A stretch of DNA of 64,000 nt from Epiperipatus broadwayi (lineage: Eukaryota > Onychophora > Udeonychophora > Euonychophora > Peripatidae), in the NCBI GenBank assembly GCA_028023455.1, contig JAQFVV010000049.1:4763149-4827148 (forward strand). Direction: 5' to 3'. The translations under genes were made by a program, and so were the position numbers. Shown here piece by piece: positions 25,493 through 39,324 of this stretch; positions within the stretch are counted from its first letter, which is position 1, and each line of letters starts with the position of its first letter. The notes below the pieces were generated by a model, which worked only from the letters and a program-made list of their open reading frames with translations, was not told the DNA's origin and searched no databases.

Positions 25493-25650
25493 AGAACTGC
25501 AACATTGACAACAACTCTTGGAATGACAATCGATGCTCAATGTTCACAATGACTCTTGGAATGACAATCAATGCTGAGATATAAGTCTCCTATCTTCCCA
25601 GTGTTGAGCATCATTCAAGAGTCGTTGTCAATGTCGCAGCTTTAACACCT
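25493..25650. repeat. Inverted repeat with internal direct duplication
   Basis: The left arm CTGCAACATTGACAACAACT...GATGCTCAA pairs with the right arm GTTGAGCATCATTCAAGAG...GTTGTCAATGTCGCAG. Inside, ACTCTTGGAATGACAATC occurs twice, 43 bp apart (near 25514 and 25551). Class unknown. Composition is less AT-rich than the flanks. Confidence 0.8.
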
Positions 25651-27884
25651 GTTGATATTGTTGACATTCATATCAATCTGCCGATGACTTTGTGACATCA
25701 CCAAAATGACATGTACAAGACTCTTTCTCAAAAAACCCAAAAGGACATGTTACAGCTCAATTCTAAAAAATAGTAATTTAATGGATAAAAAAATAAGCAG
25801 CCATGGTAAGAAAAATCTACCTTTTTTGGCTAATGGCTCATAAACTTCTTGGCTAGTATTTATAAAACAAAATTTATAACTATCAGAATGGTTATTATTT
25901 GTGAGAAAGCCAACATGAATTACTGTAAACATATATGCCTTTTTAAATAAAAGAAAAATGTAAATTTATAAATCTTAACTTCTGTGCTAATTACAAAATC
26001 TTTTATTTAATATTATATATCCCTAACTGGGCAAAATATATTACATTATAGGAATAATTTTGAATTACATCTTATATTTTAATGTGAAATCTATAGCAAA
26101 AGTCTACACATTGTCAAATTTACTAACATGAATATATAAGAAGTTTGATTGTATTAATATTGACTTTATGCTTTAAATTATCAATTTATATATTTGACTG
26201 CGTATTTCTGGAAAGATCTCATGGTGTGTTTTGTTGTAAATCTTTTATCTTATTGATCTAGATTCAAATAAAAGTCAATATTGTTCATTAGCACACAGAT
26301 TTCTAAGTAGAATGAAAACATTGGGTTTTTTTTCAGTTAATTAATCCAGTATTTAGCATTAAATGACAAAAAGAGAGAAGAATTCAGACTTATAGATAGA
26401 TGTAGAATGAATACATGAGCATATATTTTCAAAAATTCAAAATCTGATTATTATGATTATTTTAATTCCCAGTGAATTATAAATAAATAATATGGATACT
26501 TTTAATTAAGTATATAATTATAAGTTATATTTTTTCTTAGTAGATTCCAGAAATAGAAATAAATAACAAAAATACATGTATATTACTACATAATGTAAAA
26601 TATGTATAAAAAAAACAAGAACTGGGGGTGCTTCAATCCTATATCCCAGATTCATTGCATGCAATTAGTAGGAACAGAACCACTAAAGGGGCATCTATTG
26701 CTTTTAAACAAATTCTACTTTGTAGTTTTCAATTATTATTTTTTTTTTAAAAAAAAATATATTAGTACACTTTAAAATAAATGTTTCATTTCAATAGAAA
26801 AATATTATAAACATAAAGGAATGTTGATTTATTTATAATTAGAAAATATTGAAATACTAAAAACAATAGTATAGTACAAATGTGCTTCCTCTTTTCACAC
26901 AATAATTTATGATGACAATCAAGCATGAACATGCTCTCTTTTTTTATTCACATAATATTATATAGATTGATTATAAATTCATGATATATTTTAAATGTTG
27001 ATGCAACATATACATTAGTTTCTTCATCAAATATTTTTTAGATCTAAACTAAAAATTTCTATAATTTTTTTATAACATTATAGATTACATATTTATGTAG
27101 TATTAAGTTAATTAATATTTATATGTTTAAAATATTTATTCAGTGTAAGATTATTTAATAATGATATGGATTCTAAGCTCTGCCTTATCAATTAATATTA
27201 AAATAAGACAAAACAGCCTTTGGTTAAATTATTGCTAAAGTTTATGTTAAAAGTTGAATATCATTTGAGCACTGAGAACTCTATTTAAATAGAAACTGAA
27301 CTTTTATGTTTAATTTCAATATAACATCCTATGGTCTCCTAAGATAATGACGTCAAGCTTGATTAAGAACAACTCATATTCTGCAAGAGATTGATTTTTC
27401 ATCAAATGTTTTATATTACAAAAGTCAAATGAATAATCTCAAGAGATGTTATACTTATGTGATAGTTAATCAATAAATATTTATAGATTTAGAAAGTTTA
27501 TTCAAAAGCAATATTTTTAGAAAATGAGTTGAATTGTAATGTCTTCTTTATTAATTAATATTAAGTTAATACAAAAAAGATGTATATTCACACATTAATA
27601 TCAAATAAAGCATTGTGAGTTTATTTAAATAAAAACTGAGTTACAGAGATTCGTGTGAACTAAACAGCTGATGTTATTAAATTCTAATGACAAAACATAT
27701 GCCCTGCACGGCATCTAATTTTTCATCAAATAGTATCATATATGGGCCATAAGATTCTATAATTATTTATAAGAGTAGATAAATAAAGTTAACAGATAAC
27801 ATACATGCACTATCTTATGTCAAAAGCAACAACATGCACATTAATGATATCAACATGTAATTGAATGCATTAAATATTTTAATT
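25651..27884. other. AT-rich DNA, nothing recognised
   Basis: No coding or repeat signal on either strand. Confidence 0.45.
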
Positions 27885-28255
27885 ATTATAGAAGTATTTT
27901 GGCTTTTGAATAATGTTTATAAAAATGAAAGAACTATGATTAGATTAAATTGTGATCCTAAGATTAACATTAAAAATGGTATATGGTAGTGTGATTCTAC
28001 ATATCCAAGACTTTTTTAGATCCTACAAAAAGTGATTTGTAAAATAAAACAAAAATAATTAAACTGAAATTAAAACATCAAAAATTTGCAAGTGACTTAG
28101 TTGTTTTTGTAATTAATCAATTCAGAGTTTCAGAAAATTTTAAGATTTATCAGCTGAAAATAAAAATATAGGATTTAAAAAGTATTTGCTAATCTAAGGT
28201 AACGTACAATGGATTTTATCAGAAGAATACATTATAATTGATAATTATTAATTAG
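27885..28255 (+). mobile_element. RTE LINE copy 2, RT mid-fragment
   Basis: Aligns with 6590-6960 of copy 1. It reads LNNVYKNERTMIRLN, INIKNGIW in place of VNIETGVRQG, and a later degraded equivalent of FADDIVVF (ATVFV-like). Heavily decayed. It is separated by about 900 bp from the 3' fragment at 29150, with the LGQIINTNG segment missing between them. Confidence 0.7.
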
Positions 28256-29149
28256 ATAAAGTTTAATTTTAGATTTACAAATGAATGGATTGCTTTTTAT
28301 TACACATTTTTTTCTATCTTACAATATTTATGCAATCTTCTACAAGCTTTAATAAACAATGGATGTGAGAATTTAATGTTTAATAAATATTTACCCAGTC
28401 CTATCTTGCTCAAATATTCTAAGATTAAATTCTAGCTTTCATTAATCTAGAGCTTAGGTTTTTTTTCGTACATGTTTCCTCAAATAGCCTTTTTTTTAAA
28501 TTTTTTAATATACTATCAAGTTATCAAACCAAATTTTAAAAAAAACTTGTTAATTATTTAATGCAAGCTTATTTGTTCACATAATTATATAGATCTGTAA
28601 TTGGTTTCATTTTAAATATTTTGGTAACCTTAGTTCTTTTTGTAACTTTAGGCACCTTTATTATTTGTCCAGAATTGTATGAAACCAATAAAACATCACA
28701 TGACTAACATCATATGATTTTAGCTTACATATTGATATTCATTAACAATTTATTTTATTAGTTTTGATGCTATCTAGAATAGGGTTTAATAATCAGGAGA
28801 TGCCAGATAGTAGTGCTTAATAAATCCCTATCCACTATCCTATTCAAATAGCTTGATAGTATAATAAATAAAGTAAAAAAAAAGGTTACTGAAAAAAAGA
28901 CACATTAAATACAAAGATCATAGGGTGCTGTTTAAAAAATCCATAAAGCTCCTTACTGATGAAAGCCATAATCTATAAACTAATCTCAAAATATTTAGAT
29001 AGAACAACACTGTGTAAACATTTATTAAATACTATCATATATTGATTTCTAAATGTTTCGCTAGATGGCAAAATTGTTGTAAGAATAGAAGAATTTGCTC
29101 AAAAACAATAATGTGCATGTTAATACCAGATAATATGTTGATTAAGGTG
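28256..29149. other. AT-rich DNA between two RTE fragments
   Basis: Not homologous to the LINE. It could be an insertion into copy 2, but I see no ends or target duplication. Confidence 0.35.
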
Positions 29150-29650
29150 ATGATACACAAGTTTTGTGGAATGCTTTTGGTAGAAATAACTTAGTAATAA
29201 AAGGAAATATGTCTATACATTTGAAAATTAAGCTTTGTAATGTATGTTTTACCAAATTTTGCTTGTGGATCTAAGACATAGAGACATAGTGAAAGAGCAA
29301 CTCAGAGACTTTGTCTTTTCAGTGAAATATAGAGAAATATATGTTGGGAGTAATAAAAAAAAATTTGAAATCAAAAAACATAATTGGAAAAATATTATGT
29401 ATTGACATAATTTTAAAAAAAATTAAAAAAATTCTATTGACATGGGCATGATATATTGCTAAGGATGATAATAAATAAACAGAGATTTATATTGGGTTTT
29501 AAAAACTGTAGAAAACCTAGGAAAAGTTTACATTGGAAGTAAATGAAGGAAATAAAGAAGTTTTCTGCATATGTATAACAGAAAGGATATGAGTCAGAAA
29601 AACAGGATTAATCATGAACAAAAATGAAATTTATGGGAACTGATAGTAAT
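29150..29650 (+). mobile_element. RTE LINE copy 2, 3' fragment
   Basis: Aligns with 7065-7530 of copy 1. WNAFGRNNLVIKGNMSIHLK is followed by KLCNVCFTKFCLWI, matching FGRNNLKLN...MPMCLKRKVCFTSFYLWI. The C-terminal GHDILLRMIINKQRF and WKXMKEIKKF parts are visible but out of frame. A pseudogene fragment. Confidence 0.75.
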
Positions 29651-31233
29651 TAAAAACCTTATGTTTTTGTCATTGAAACCATTATTACTTAGTGATCTAA
29701 AAGAACATGAATGGAATTCTCACCAATACACATTAATAAGTATAAAAACTTTAATTGTTTTAGAGTTTGAGATTTCAGTGCCTGATAGTTCTTAACTGAA
29801 ACATCATTTGATTTTTATGAAGACAATGTAAATGCATGTGTGGATAATATTTTAGATATTTATAATCATGAAAACAAAATTGAATTATGTCACTTATTTC
29901 CAGAAGATTATAATTATGTCACAGAAAATAAGGATTGATGGCTGAAGGTGTAATGTGGTATAAACTTCCACATTGTGGACCCAGGTTAACATTGAAATAT
30001 GATCTTTTATTTAATTATCTTTAGCTGCAGATCATATTCATCCAAAGGAAAATTACATGAATCTGAAAAACAACTGTCTTATATTAAATGTTACATTAGA
30101 AAACTGTAAAAATTGAATAAAAGATTTAAAGACAGTTGATTTGAAAAGTAGACATATACTTGCTATTATAAGAGCACAAATATTGGTAATTAGATTTATA
30201 ATATATAAAAATTGAAAGAACATTGTGGAAATGGAAAATTCCAAGTGAGATAATTCAGGTTTATGTCACAATAACTTCTGATTGTAAAGATATAATTATA
30301 CAAAATGGTTTTGACAATGTTGAACAATATCTTAATGTTGACATAAAGATTTTAATAGGATAATTGAAAAACAAATGAAAATGTTAGGGATAAATGTGGC
30401 TATTGTGATAGAAATGGAAGATAACATAGATTGTTGGAATGCACAAAATAAAAGAAATATGTATTATAAATTCTTTCTTTAAGAAAAGTGATAAATGGAA
30501 ATGAACACAAAAGCATATAAATGAAATTACAGTAAAATAATATGTTTTGATTAATAGAAATAAATCCAACACAAGAAATAATTATCAATTAGTGAGATGC
30601 AAAAATAAACAGACAAATGTCTTAAAAAGAACAGTATTAAAAAGTTGATATTCCTAACATTAAAAAATGCTCAATGAATTTAAATTAGGAACTCACCAAT
30701 CATTTCAAAATATTGATAGACTATGAATATAGTTCACACTTAACAGATATCAATAAGAAGTTACCTGTTTCTCAATTATAACAGCAATAAAAAATATGAT
30801 GCAAAAAAAAAAAAAATCAGTGAAATAAAGAATGAATATGAAAATATTTATGATTCATTAGAAAAATTGAATACCTGATAATCTGTAGAATGATATTAAA
30901 AAGAGTTAAAAATGAAATAAAAAATTATGGATATAAAGTGAGCAGAAAAGCTACATATAAACAATGATCAAAGCTATTTCCATAATAAGCAGCAGAGTTT
31001 GAACTATTCATAAAAATGTTGTATTAAACATTCTTTAGTAATATCTTTTGAATTACCAGTTTTTAAATGTAGCAATGAATTACATAAGAAAAAAGCTTGA
31101 GATAAATGATAAAATTATTATTGATATTTCAATAAAAGCATAAGATAAAATATAAATTTGTTGCACAAACTATATACAAAATATCTAAATGCCAAAGTTG
31201 CCTTAGATGATTGAAAAACACAATAATAATTTA

Positions 31234-32111
31234 CACCTTGGTCTTGTTTTATGCAGATTATTTTAAGGCGATTTTGAACTTATGCGATTCATGTTTCTTT
31301 TTAATATTTTTCATATTTCACTATATTTATTAGATATCAAGAAATTTAAATTATTAATAACTTATTTTAACTTGAAATACTTTTTTTTTCAAAAATATAA
31401 CATTATATTAGCAGCTAACGTGAATATGACCTGAAGCTGTATTTAGAATCTTAGCTTCTATGTAAATAACCTACTTATGCTAATGAGTAAATAATAATAA
31501 TAGATTTATACTTACTATAAAAATGTCACAATAAATATTCAAAAATTTTAAACTTTTAAAACATATTTTGTTAGATATAACAGAAATAAATAATTTTTTA
31601 GATTTTTAAAATGAAGATTTTATTGATTTTGTAAACTGAAAATAATTTTTGTAATGATAATCTTTTTGTTTTGATTGCGATCTCATTTTTTTTAATATAG
31701 AAACAGAAAATCATTAACACAGCACAAGACTGAAAGTGGTGCTAGTTGTACATGATATCACAAATCTGATTTCTTACCAGTTCACAAATGAATGCATATT
31801 GTCAAATAGTGGTAGTGATTAAAATATGTATGAAAAAATTAAATACTGTAGTTAAGAAAAAAAGTAAAAAAAGTTTGTCTTATTTTTTTTTTTCAAATAT
31901 TTGGAATTTTTTATGAGTCATACTTTATTTCCTTATTTTTTTAATGCAAATTTTAAAGTAATTTTTCCTTGTTGCTTTGCTTTTATGCAATTTCTGAAAA
32001 TTACAGAACCTATCCCCCATTTTTCAAGGTAAGTTAAGTCTATTTTTGTGCAATTTATTTTGTGTGCATTTTCTGAGAAACCTATCTACTGCATAAAACG
32101 AGACCCAGGTG
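31234..32111 (+). mobile_element. pogo/Tigger-type DNA transposon, copy 2
   Basis: The left TIR CACCTTGGTCTTG (31234) and right TIR GAGACCCAGGTG (ending 32111) are flanked by TA. Internal order matches copy 3 and the reverse of copy 1: GCGATTTTGAACTTATGCGATTCATG, AGCTGTATTTAGA, ACAGCACAAGACTGAA and CTTGTTGCTTTGCTTTTATGC. It is internally shorter (878 bp), with no transposase reading left. It splits RTE copy 3, which dates it after that LINE. Confidence 0.9.
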
Positions 32112-32143
32112 TATATAAAAATGATATTAAAAGGGAAAGATTT

Positions 32144-32240
32144 TGTCAAGCGTTGGTGGCCTAGTGGTTTGCATAGCTGCCTTCCAAGCAATTGACATGG
32201 GTTTGCTTCCCGTCAATGCATTTGACACATAAAAAAAAGT
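32144..32240 (+). mobile_element. tRNA-derived SINE, copy 1
   Basis: Head TGTCAAGCGTTGG, then the A-box TGGCCTAGTGG and a degenerate B-box GGTTTGCTTCC, ending in an A-rich tail. Nine-base target duplications GAAAGATTT flank it (32135-32143 and 32241-32249). The long gap between the boxes suggests a class II (Leu/Ser) tRNA origin. Two other copies are in the window. The promoter boxes would be read by RNA polymerase III if still functional. Confidence 0.85.
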
Positions 32241-33430
32241 GAAAGATTTATTATTCTATCAGTTATATACTAAATCTTTACCAAAATATTTGCAGTTCAT
32301 TTACAAATTGTTGGAATCAAACCAAACCAAAGAACAGTCTGGTTTAAAAAATGTTTTAGCACAATGGATCACATTAAATTACAGACAAAAGTTATGAAAA
32401 AATATCAATGAATACAAATTGCTATTTTGCTTTAGATTTGCAGATTATGAAAAGGTATTTTTATTATCATATTTTCTACAGTGATAACAGCTCATATTTA
32501 TCAAGTGCAACAGCAATGATTAGATTACACGGTAATACTAAGAAGATTAACACTAAGAAGACTATATGACAGAATGACTTCCTCTTTCAATACTTTTTCA
32601 AAAAGTTGTCTATAGATGAAATTTATGAGCATTATTTAAGACATCTCAATTTTGCAGATGCTGGGTTTGTTTTTGCAAATAATGGTTCACAACATCAGAA
32701 ATCACTGCAAGAGTTCTCAGAGGAAAGGAAGTAAAACTAAAGATGAATATTAGCAGGACTACAATAATATTCTATGGATTTTCTCAGAAAAATAAAGCTT
32801 GAAAATCTGAAATATAAAAAAAACTAACAATTACAAATATCTCAATCAGATTATTAATAAAGATGAAAATATAATGAATAAAATTAATCATAAAATTAAA
32901 CTCGAATAGAATGCCATTCATAGATATAAACTAATATTAAAAGAAAATATGCCTATCTCTTTGAAAGATATGTTCTAATAGATGGTGTATCTGATCAGTT
33001 CTTATTTATAAATATGAGGTGTAGGACACTTAATAGGAATGTAATATAGAAACTTTGGGCCACTACTTGGTGTAAAAAGGGAAAGCATGTTGATAGTAAC
33101 AATAGAAATCAAAAATGAAATATGTGGGTGAATAACAAACAAATATTACTGAGATCATCAAATAAATTAAGAGACTAAAGTAGAACTAAACTGATAATAT
33201 TACATGATTACTGACAGACCATTGAAATCTTAAACTAAGATCCCAAGAGTCTATAATATATCCAAAAAAAAAGATAGAATATGTAAAGCAGATGGATGAA
33301 ATAAAGAAATTTGATGATGTGATGCAGAGAAGAGAAGCTGTGGATAAAAGAAACAACATTAAATATGGAAAGATTTCCATTCTGCAATAGATTAAAAATG
33401 TTTAGATATGATGATGAAATAATCATAAAT

Positions 33431-34599
33431 ATGTTATTTTTTAAAGCAAAACATAATATATGTGCAAACATATATTTTTAAAAATTTTTCATTCAATTGT
33501 ATACAATAGCATTAATTTTCGGTCATGAATTACTCTTGAAGTATGTATGGCTGAGTTAATCCTATAACACAACTTGTTGTAATAGTTATTGGAATTATTT
33601 ATTACTAAATAATCTCTAGTCTAATAAATGAATAATAAAATTATTAATATACTTTCTGCTTTGCAAGTCTCGATATAAATATATATTAATTTCGTTATTA
33701 TTTGTCTGAAACGTATTATATTTCTATGAAATTGAAGTTAGTATAAAAATCGAATATGTCGTAGATGAAATATATATTTTAATTTGGATTTTTCCACCTT
33801 TCTGATTCAGCCATCTCGAGGCAATGCCTGTTTCCTAATGCGTGATAATAGCCTGGTTGAAAAATAAAACTGAATAAGGATACGGTTTATTATCAAAGAA
33901 TGTCATGAATCTGCGGTACCGCACTTAAAGCAAGTTTAGCAGAAGAAATATTGTCAACCTTTAATTTATTTTAATATATATATAAATTTAAAAAAAACCC
34001 AACGTACTATGTTTTTGGATACACTTGCAATCCACGGATTTGTAAAATCATTGCAAAACTGATTCTTTATATTTGTTCTTTTTTGCTGCTGTTAGAATAA
34101 CCACATTTATTTCTATTGGCTAACAGTAAAGATGCAGATCAATATATTGTGTAAAAATGTTATTTAATTGTTACTACTATAAATTATTTATTTTTTATTA
34201 ATGTATGTGTGCCGATATGTGCATAGTATCACTTATGTGTGTGCGTGTATGGAACTAGCTACTCTTGGTGGCAGCTTAAAAAAAAAAATCCATCTCGGTC
34301 AACAATTGATTAGCAAGCATTGTGAATATTGCTATTGCGATATTGCTTGACACCGGTATACAAATAATGAAGGGGGCTATGACCTGAAGCAGCTGATTTA
34401 AGGCCATTACTATTAAATTTTGATTTAGTCTAATTTAACATATCTATTTTATTGCTAATGAATATATTGTTTAAATATACAGAAATATTTCTTAAAAAAG
34501 ACAAATGTGCTGTAATTCCACTTTCATTTTCGTCTGTTTATGTTAATCAATAAAATTTTAAATGAATTCAGACAGTTGAGGAAATGAGCTGAATGCATG
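33431..34599. other. Unclassified DNA, locally less AT-rich
   Basis: Blocks at 33785-33945 and 34210-34400 have more GC than average, with no open frame of note and no second copy in the window. Confidence 0.35.
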
Positions 34600-34770
34600 T
34601 GGGAATACAGAAATTGTTTAAATTGCATGATTATAAGAATTACAATATTTTTAACAACTTCTTGTCTCTTGCAATCAGTAAATAAACACATGGTACACTC
34701 GTGGCCAATACATTTTACAACAATTCTCGACATACATACACACATCGATGTAGAACTAATACAAAACATA
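34600..34770 (-). repeat. Inverted repeat pair, left arm
   Basis: Reverse complement of 35100-35275 at roughly 80% by eye. Both arms can be read as a peptide with C-x4-C-x2-C-x4-C (KCIGHECTMCLFTDCKR here), but base differences between them fall mostly at amino-acid-changing positions, so conserved coding is not supported. Confidence 0.7.
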
Positions 34771-35099
34771 TAGGTGCAGTTTGAATTAATTTTGCAACTG
34801 AATATTTATTAATAAAAATGAATAAATGTACTCTACTTCCTTTTCTCCACCAATAAAAAAAATTATTGGAATAAATAAAATTGTAACATATATTATATAT
34901 ATGAATGCATTAACAACTATCATAGAAAAGATTGATTTTGATTTTTGTGTTGAAATTTTCGCCTTATGGATTGTTATATTTTTTTGTCAATCTTTTTTTT
35001 TTATTTGGGGAAAGAGGATAGGATACATTTGCATCGTCTTTACGAAAGAATGTTCAGTTTCAAAATAATATATAAACTACAATTATGTATTTTATATTA

Positions 35100-35275
35100 T
35101 TTATATATAGATATGTGTTTTTGTCGAGAACATGCTGTAAAATGTTTTTGCCAAGAGTGTACCAGGTGTTTATTTAGGAATTGCAAAAGACACGAATTTA
35201 TTAAAAATATAGCAATTCTTATAATCATACAATTTAAACAATTTTTGTATTCATTATATATATATATATGTTAAA
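35100..35275 (+). repeat. Inverted repeat pair, right arm
   Basis: The partner of 34600-34770, reading KCFCQECTRCLFRNCKR and then the shared ILIIxQFKQFLYS. The arms are about 330 bp apart. This again is a divergent, head-to-head layout, of unknown element class. Confidence 0.7.
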
Positions 35276-38200
35276 TATCAGTAGTGGTAACTTGCGATAG
35301 CTTTCATAATCTTTGAAAAACAGCAGATAAAATAAAAAATGAAGACAGTTCATGACATAGACTACTAATTGTAATGAGTTAATTTCAAAACATTAAATAA
35401 AATATTTAGCACTGTAAATTCTTATTTATTACATACATATTGCTGTGAATAAAGCATTAAAAAAATGAATGCACACATGTTAGCATAAAATAAAACATTT
35501 AATAAAAAAATTAAATATGGAAAAGAATGCAAAATAAATTAAGACTCTAATTTCCATACATTAAAATTTATATTTTCACCATATAAAAAGAATTATAAGT
35601 TAAATTAATGCAAAAAAGATACTTTAATAGAATTATAGAAGGTTTAATATATCACACTTTTTCTTAAGCTATTATGACAAAATAAAATGAAAACATTTTA
35701 CAAGAGTTTTAATTATTTATTATTATAGTCTGGTTATCTGAATGCATCTAAAACAGAATAAATTTGATTGAAATTGAGCTAAAAAATATTTTTTAAAACA
35801 ATAATTTCTAGTTATAATCATGTAAAACCTCTCATATATTGTCAATTATTTAAAAATGTAATATTGTTCTATTATGATAAAATAAGAACTGATTATTATC
35901 AGTTATCCCAAATCTGACAAAGTAAGATGAACATTTTATTGCCAAAGTGTGTGTGTATATATATATATATGTAAATGCTACTTTAAGAAGCTTATCAATG
36001 TTAATCTAAAAAAATTGGAGATAGAACTAAATATTTATTTCTTAATGGAAAAATAAACATCATCGACAAACATTGCATTTTTTCATCATGGAATCAGAAT
36101 TGTGAATTGCTTCTATTTATGAAAGATTTTCAAATTATAATGCTAATTGCTAGACATCATATATATAACTACTACTGCTAACTACGTCATGTCAAAAAAG
36201 AAAACTGCTTAACAATTGTGCTGTCAATTTTTACATCAGATACCTAAAATAAGTTGACTTTATTTTGATACTTATTGATAATCATAAACATTAATTTTAA
36301 TATAAAATAAAAATTCATAAGTGAAGATTGACAGCATACTGATTGAAATTTCAAATCAAAAAAATAAAAACCACCATCTGACTGTGGTCTCTTAAGTGTA
36401 TTATCACATTCATTTATTTTTATTATTGTATTGTTATTTGTTGATATTGTTCTGTTTGTTCATTTAGTTATAAGTTTTTATTTGGAAATAAGAAATACAT
36501 AAAACGTTTGACTGCCTTTATATTATAAATTTGGTAAAATGATTAAAACAAATTGTACACTAAATTTAAAGATAATTTACTTATTTCAATAATTTCATTA
36601 AATTTAGTTGAAAATTTTGTATAAATCAGATGCATTTTTATTTACTTCTATTTACCATTTGGTTGTGAACATCATCTAGCTACCTAACACATGAAGAATA
36701 AATGTACCTTACAGAAATATTCTCATTGAAAATTATGATCATTGAACTGTGATTTGTAATTTGGCATTTTTATTCAAAGCCAAGATTATGCATACTAACA
36801 CATCTATGAATAAATGTAATAACTATTTATAATTTTGTATAATATCAGAATATTATTTAATTCAAAATTCAAAAAGTTTAAATCATTATGACCAATGTCA
36901 TGCAATTATATTGATAATGAAATGTATTATTTTTGGTGCTCATTGCATGTTGTTCATACTAAGATATTCCTAAAAAAAATCAATTTTTTAAAATCAAAGT
37001 CCTTATGTAATTTTATGGTGGGGAAAGCAATAGAAAGTAATGTTAACACAATTTTCAAATTTAATATATAATTCTATGTATATGTTTGCATTTGTAAATT
37101 GTCATATGTTTGTTCATCTGCATAATTGCATTACAGTATAAATAAATGAGCAACAATAATTAATTTAAGAGAACTATGATTATGGTTAATTTCCCCCAAA
37201 ATGCATCCAGGTTTAGGTTATAAGGAAAAAAGAAACCACTTCATTATACAGGCAAATAAATTTATGCAAATGTGAATATATATATATTGTACCATTTACA
37301 TATATACATATCTCATATTAATATATTGGCATCAAGTAAGAGTTAAAAGGAATAAAATTTAAAAATCATCAATGAATGTAATTTAATTTTTTATTAATCA
37401 GTGTAATTTTTTTGCGTGCAATGAAAATTATTTGTGTTTAAAATTTATTTAATCAAAGTAACGATAATATTGGAAAGAAAATAATTCATAAAAAAAACTT
37501 TGTAACCAAAAACTAGCAAGGAATGTAGAAGATTATAGAAAGATAATAAAACAAAAAATAAGAAAATATGCAGGATATCTCAAAAAAGATTGTGGGTATA
37601 AAAAGAAGCAGACAAATTTGGAAATAGTCTTTTTCCTGCATGTGTTTTGGACAGTTTTACATGTGCAGCATTTTTGAAGTAATAATGAAATGCTGTCACT
37701 TAAAACTACTAAACTGAATGTATTCTCCATGTGTGAGTAGAATCAGAACATTCACTGGCATCTTCTTTTGGGAAAGTCACCAAAAGTGCCATCTAGCCTT
37801 ACCTAAATATGGATCAGAGATATGAAAATAATACCAGAATAAAATGATAAACCAATACTGTGGACTTCTCATCAAAAGTAACCAGACTACTACAATAATT
37901 GATCATCTACGTAACACTAGAAGGTTACCGGTAAGTTAATGGCACATTCTAATTTATATTTAAATCATGAGGACTTGCATACTAACTTTAAAATGCTAAA
38001 TTTTTAATTTAGGCAAGTGTTTATGTATTTTTTCCCAATATTATAAATAATTCTTATTGTTTAATTATTTAACATGTGTAATAAAACTTTTACTAGCAAT
38101 ATGAAACTTTCATTGTATATGCTTAATTTTAGTTAGTTACATTCTTGATTTTAATTTATAGATGGTGTTAATCAGTTGTGGAGAAGTATGCAAATTACCT

Positions 38201-38869
38201 TGTCAATATGCTTTATTAATTAAGCCCTGGGAAAAATATTTTATTAGAATAAAATAAGTGACAGGAAATCATAATCCTGACCATTGTAATTATTTGCTTT
38301 GTAAGTTACAATGTGCTTCATGCAGGATCAATGAGTCTGTCAACTCTGATGCCCTCTAAATAAATGAAAAACCGATTCTGCCTGCATTTTAAAATCGGAA
38401 ATAATATTAGTTCAACTATCAGGAAATATAACAATGTTCTTGAAATATGCAGACTCATAAATGATCAGAATATATTTTCTTTTCATAATTTGATTAACTT
38501 GAACTGTCTAGTGTGTAAAATAAAGGCCTAATCAAACTTAGAACATTAAAAAGCATTAGAATTGGCTTCCCAATGTGGGACCTCAATAAAAATAAACCAT
38601 GAACAGAGATAAGTTGGTTAACATGTAGGGAAAAAAAGCCAGCCTTCCCAGGCTGTTATATGATGAATACTTTTAAATTTTTAATCATATTTAGTAAATG
38701 ATTTAATTATGTTTTTTTTTTTTAAAGAAAGTTATTATGTGAGATTCAAAAGTTTTTTTTTCTTTCATAAGAGTAGAGTTGGTAAAAAAATTGTTAAGAA
38801 AGATGCTTTATGAAAACAAATTAATAGCACATGAGTTAAATAAGAAATAAAAGATATAAATAAAATCCA
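35276..38869. other. AT-rich DNA, nothing recognised
   Basis: No named repeat or protein motif. A GTAAGT following ACCG at 37931 looks like a splice donor, but no open exon precedes it. Confidence 0.4.
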
Positions 38870-39324
38870 TTCAGGCAGAAACAAATGGAGAATTATAAGG
38901 TGACAAAAGAGAGGAGGAGTGTTGGTGTATGAAATTATTAGCAAAACAAATAAAATAAGATATTGAATTTATATTGTTTTAGTAGTTAAAAAAAATAGAA
39001 TTTTCTTAAGATTTTGTTTTATTGTACAGAAAAATAAGTCAAACAGGGAAATATATGAAATAAAAGAATGACAAAAAGTATGCAAATTATGGCAGAATGC
39101 AAAAGAGAATCTAAAGAAGACATGGAGTTTTTAGTGAGGAAGTTGCTAAGCAAAATAATGACATTTTAAAAAGGAAATAAAAAAAGAGTTAAGTGAGGCA
39201 AAAGAACTATGAAAGATGAAAGTGAAAAGAAAAAAGGGAAATGCGGGAAAGAAAGCTATAAAGTGACCCAGGAAAGAAAGGTTGATAACCTTATTTATGA
39301 GTTGGATGGGAAACCATCAATTTC

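Larger units (their letters stand above)
29940..33430 (+). mobile_element. RTE LINE copy 3, with nested insertions
   Basis: A second near full-length RTE. The 5' flank GGCTGAAGGTG...GTGGACCCAGG matches copy 1 (GGCCGAAAGTG...GTGGACCCAGG). Endonuclease remains lie at 30030-30640 (SYIKC, IQVYVTITSD, GYCDRNGR, NYQLVRCKN). RT remains lie at 32270-33430 (KSLPKYLQFI, FRFADYEKVF, HLNFADAGFVFANN, YLNQIINKDENI). It is interrupted by a TA-flanked Tigger copy (31234-32111) and a SINE with 9-bp duplications (32144-32240). It is older than both insertions and more decayed than copy 1. Confidence 0.85.

Noticed and set aside
32144-32240. Possible tRNA gene
   Set aside because: A- and B-box are present, but no cloverleaf with a paired acceptor stem forms. 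The A-tail, target duplications and two other copies show it is a SINE.
34600-35275. Two related small Cys-rich protein genes
   Set aside because: Differences between the arms are mostly amino-acid-changing and include an indel, as expected of non-coding repeats.
37740-37936. Host exon ending at a GTAAGT donor
   Set aside because: No reading frame stays open across the preceding 200 bp.
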